From: Stenotrophomonas sp. WZN-1
Lineage (GTDB): Bacteria; Pseudomonadota; Gammaproteobacteria; Xanthomonadales; Xanthomonadaceae
Direction of reading: 5' to 3'
Length of the DNA: 64,000 nucleotides
Assembly (NCBI RefSeq): GCF_002192255.1
Contig: NZ_CP021768.1
Coordinates: forward strand, 700,001 to 764,000
Both the position numbers and the translations under genes were made by a program. Position 1 is the first letter of the stretch. Each line of letters starts with the position of its first letter. Below are positions 63,448 to 64,000 of this stretch, one piece after another. The notes beneath the pieces are model-generated. The model was given only the letters and a program-made list of their open reading frames with translations, did not search any database and was not told the DNA's origin.

Positions 63448-64000
63448 TCAGCCTGCGCAGTGCTGCTGGGTGAAGCCGAGCAGCTGGCGGACGGCCTGGG
63501 TGCCGTATGCGGCCGGTGCCGGTTCGAGGGCGAACTGGCCGACCATCTGGTTGCTGCACAGCTGCACGTTGCGCTTGCCGGCGGTGGTTTCCTGGATGCA
63601 GTTGGCCGCCAGCACGGCGTTGGGGCCGCCGCCCATGTTGGTGGCGGCCGTGCAGCCCAGCAGGCGGCCCTCCTGGCCGTTTTCTCCCAGCAGCGTGTTG
63701 AAGTTCGCCAGCTGGCTGTTGGGGTCGCGCAGCACCAGCAGGTCCACGCACTGCTGCTGGCCATCGGGCACTTCGCAGGCGTCCTGGTCGACCAGGCCGT
63801 CGCGCGTGGCCGACAGCACCTTCAGGCGATCGGCGAATACCTGTTGCAGGCAGTGCGCGTCACCGCACAGGTCGCGCGTGTGCTGGATCCAGCGCTGCTG
63901 CTCGGCCTGCAGCTTGTCCTTGCCGGCGGCATCGAGGGTGTCGCGTGCGGAGGCTTCGGCCGTGGCCAGCTCGCCTTCCTGCTGCGACAGGGCAGGGTCG
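63448..64000 (-). CDS. LprI-like lysozyme-inhibitor protein, probable immunity protein (5' end outside window)
   Basis: 184 codons visible; the start lies beyond base 64000. The visible N-terminal part (DPALSQQEGELATAEASAR, then EQQRWIQHTRDLCGDAHCLQQVFADRL) matches the LprI/DUF1311 fold of lysozyme inhibitors, including the paired Cys in CGDAHC. A C-terminal domain with more Cys (DACEVPDGQQQC; LGCTAATNMGGG) follows. Located directly upstream of the peptidoglycan-targeting effector on the same strand, it is most simply the cognate periplasmic immunity protein. A signal peptide or lipobox should be found just outside the window. Confidence 0.75.
   Translation of the reverse strand, partial: DPALSQQEGELATAEASARDTLDAAGKDKLQAEQQRWIQHTRDLCGDAHCLQQVFADRLKVLSATRDGLVDQDACEVPDGQQQCVDLLVLRDPNSQLANFNTLLGENGQEGRLLGCTAATNMGGGPNAVLAANCIQETTAGKRNVQLCSNQMVGQFALEPAPAAYGTQAVRQLLGFTQQHCAG

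Noticed and set aside
1..64000. tRNA, rRNA, prophage, integrase or attachment sites
   Set aside because: I looked for tRNA-like cloverleaf ends, integrase genes and flanking direct repeats and saw none. The accessory stretch 13490-23100 is not bounded by a tRNA or repeat pair.

Overview
The window is chromosomal DNA of a Stenotrophomonas, most likely the S. maltophilia complex. It is GC-rich, almost fully coding, and peppered with GTAG-headed stem-loops of the SMAG/REP type described for that species. The gene set (Ax21-like protein, divergent autotransporters, Xanthomonadaceae-style T4SS effector) and a division/cell-wall cluster that lacks murD also fit Xanthomonadaceae. I see no tRNA, rRNA, insertion sequence, prophage or CRISPR array. 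The one RNA gene is rnpB, and there is one FMN riboswitch. No computation or database search was run; all calls come from reading the sequence.

Layout. 1-4771: 5' part of ettA (minus), an RcnB-like periplasmic protein, glyA, and three tandem paralogous small membrane proteins. 4921-13301: nrdR and the riboflavin genes ribD, ribE (FMN riboswitch, TTG start), ribB with a degenerate GTP-cyclohydrolase-II-like tail, and ribH, then nusB and thiL; between ribD and ribE sit a lipoprotein, a secreted protein and an Ax21-like outer-membrane protein on the minus strand. 13490-23100: accessory region with two small uncharacterised ORFs, a 10-bp tandem repeat, two divergent paralogous autotransporters and an OafA-type acyltransferase with an SGNH domain. 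23320-30619: a GlcD-like FAD oxidase and a YdjM-like membrane protein, yraN-lpoA divergent from rsmI, rnpB, a DM13 protein and an NRDE protein.

30835-46677 is the dcw cluster: mraZ, rsmH, ftsL, ftsI, murE, murF, mraY, ftsW, murG, murC, ddlB, ftsQ, ftsA, ftsZ, followed by lpxC, dciA (minus), an M23 peptidase and secA. The genes mostly overlap by about 4 bp and are read from a promoter with a phased MraZ-type operator and a perfect DnaA box upstream. Together they build lipid II and the divisome. The canonical murD position between mraY and ftsW is empty.

52564-64000: a MutT/ThiE-like fusion, a DUF4124 protein, metF, an alpha/beta hydrolase followed by a LytS/LytTR two-component pair, an amidohydrolase, a DUF3228 protein, a TonB-C-domain envelope protein, ybaK with a coupled small gene, and at the right edge a probable antibacterial type IV secretion effector (peptidoglycan-binding domain plus XVIPCD-like tail) preceded by an LprI-like immunity gene that runs off the window.

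The most rewarding points for follow-up are the effector/immunity pair, the missing murD, palindromic repeats carried in frame inside two genes, the phased GGG operator of the dcw cluster, the triplicated membrane protein family, and the 10-bp tandem repeat.
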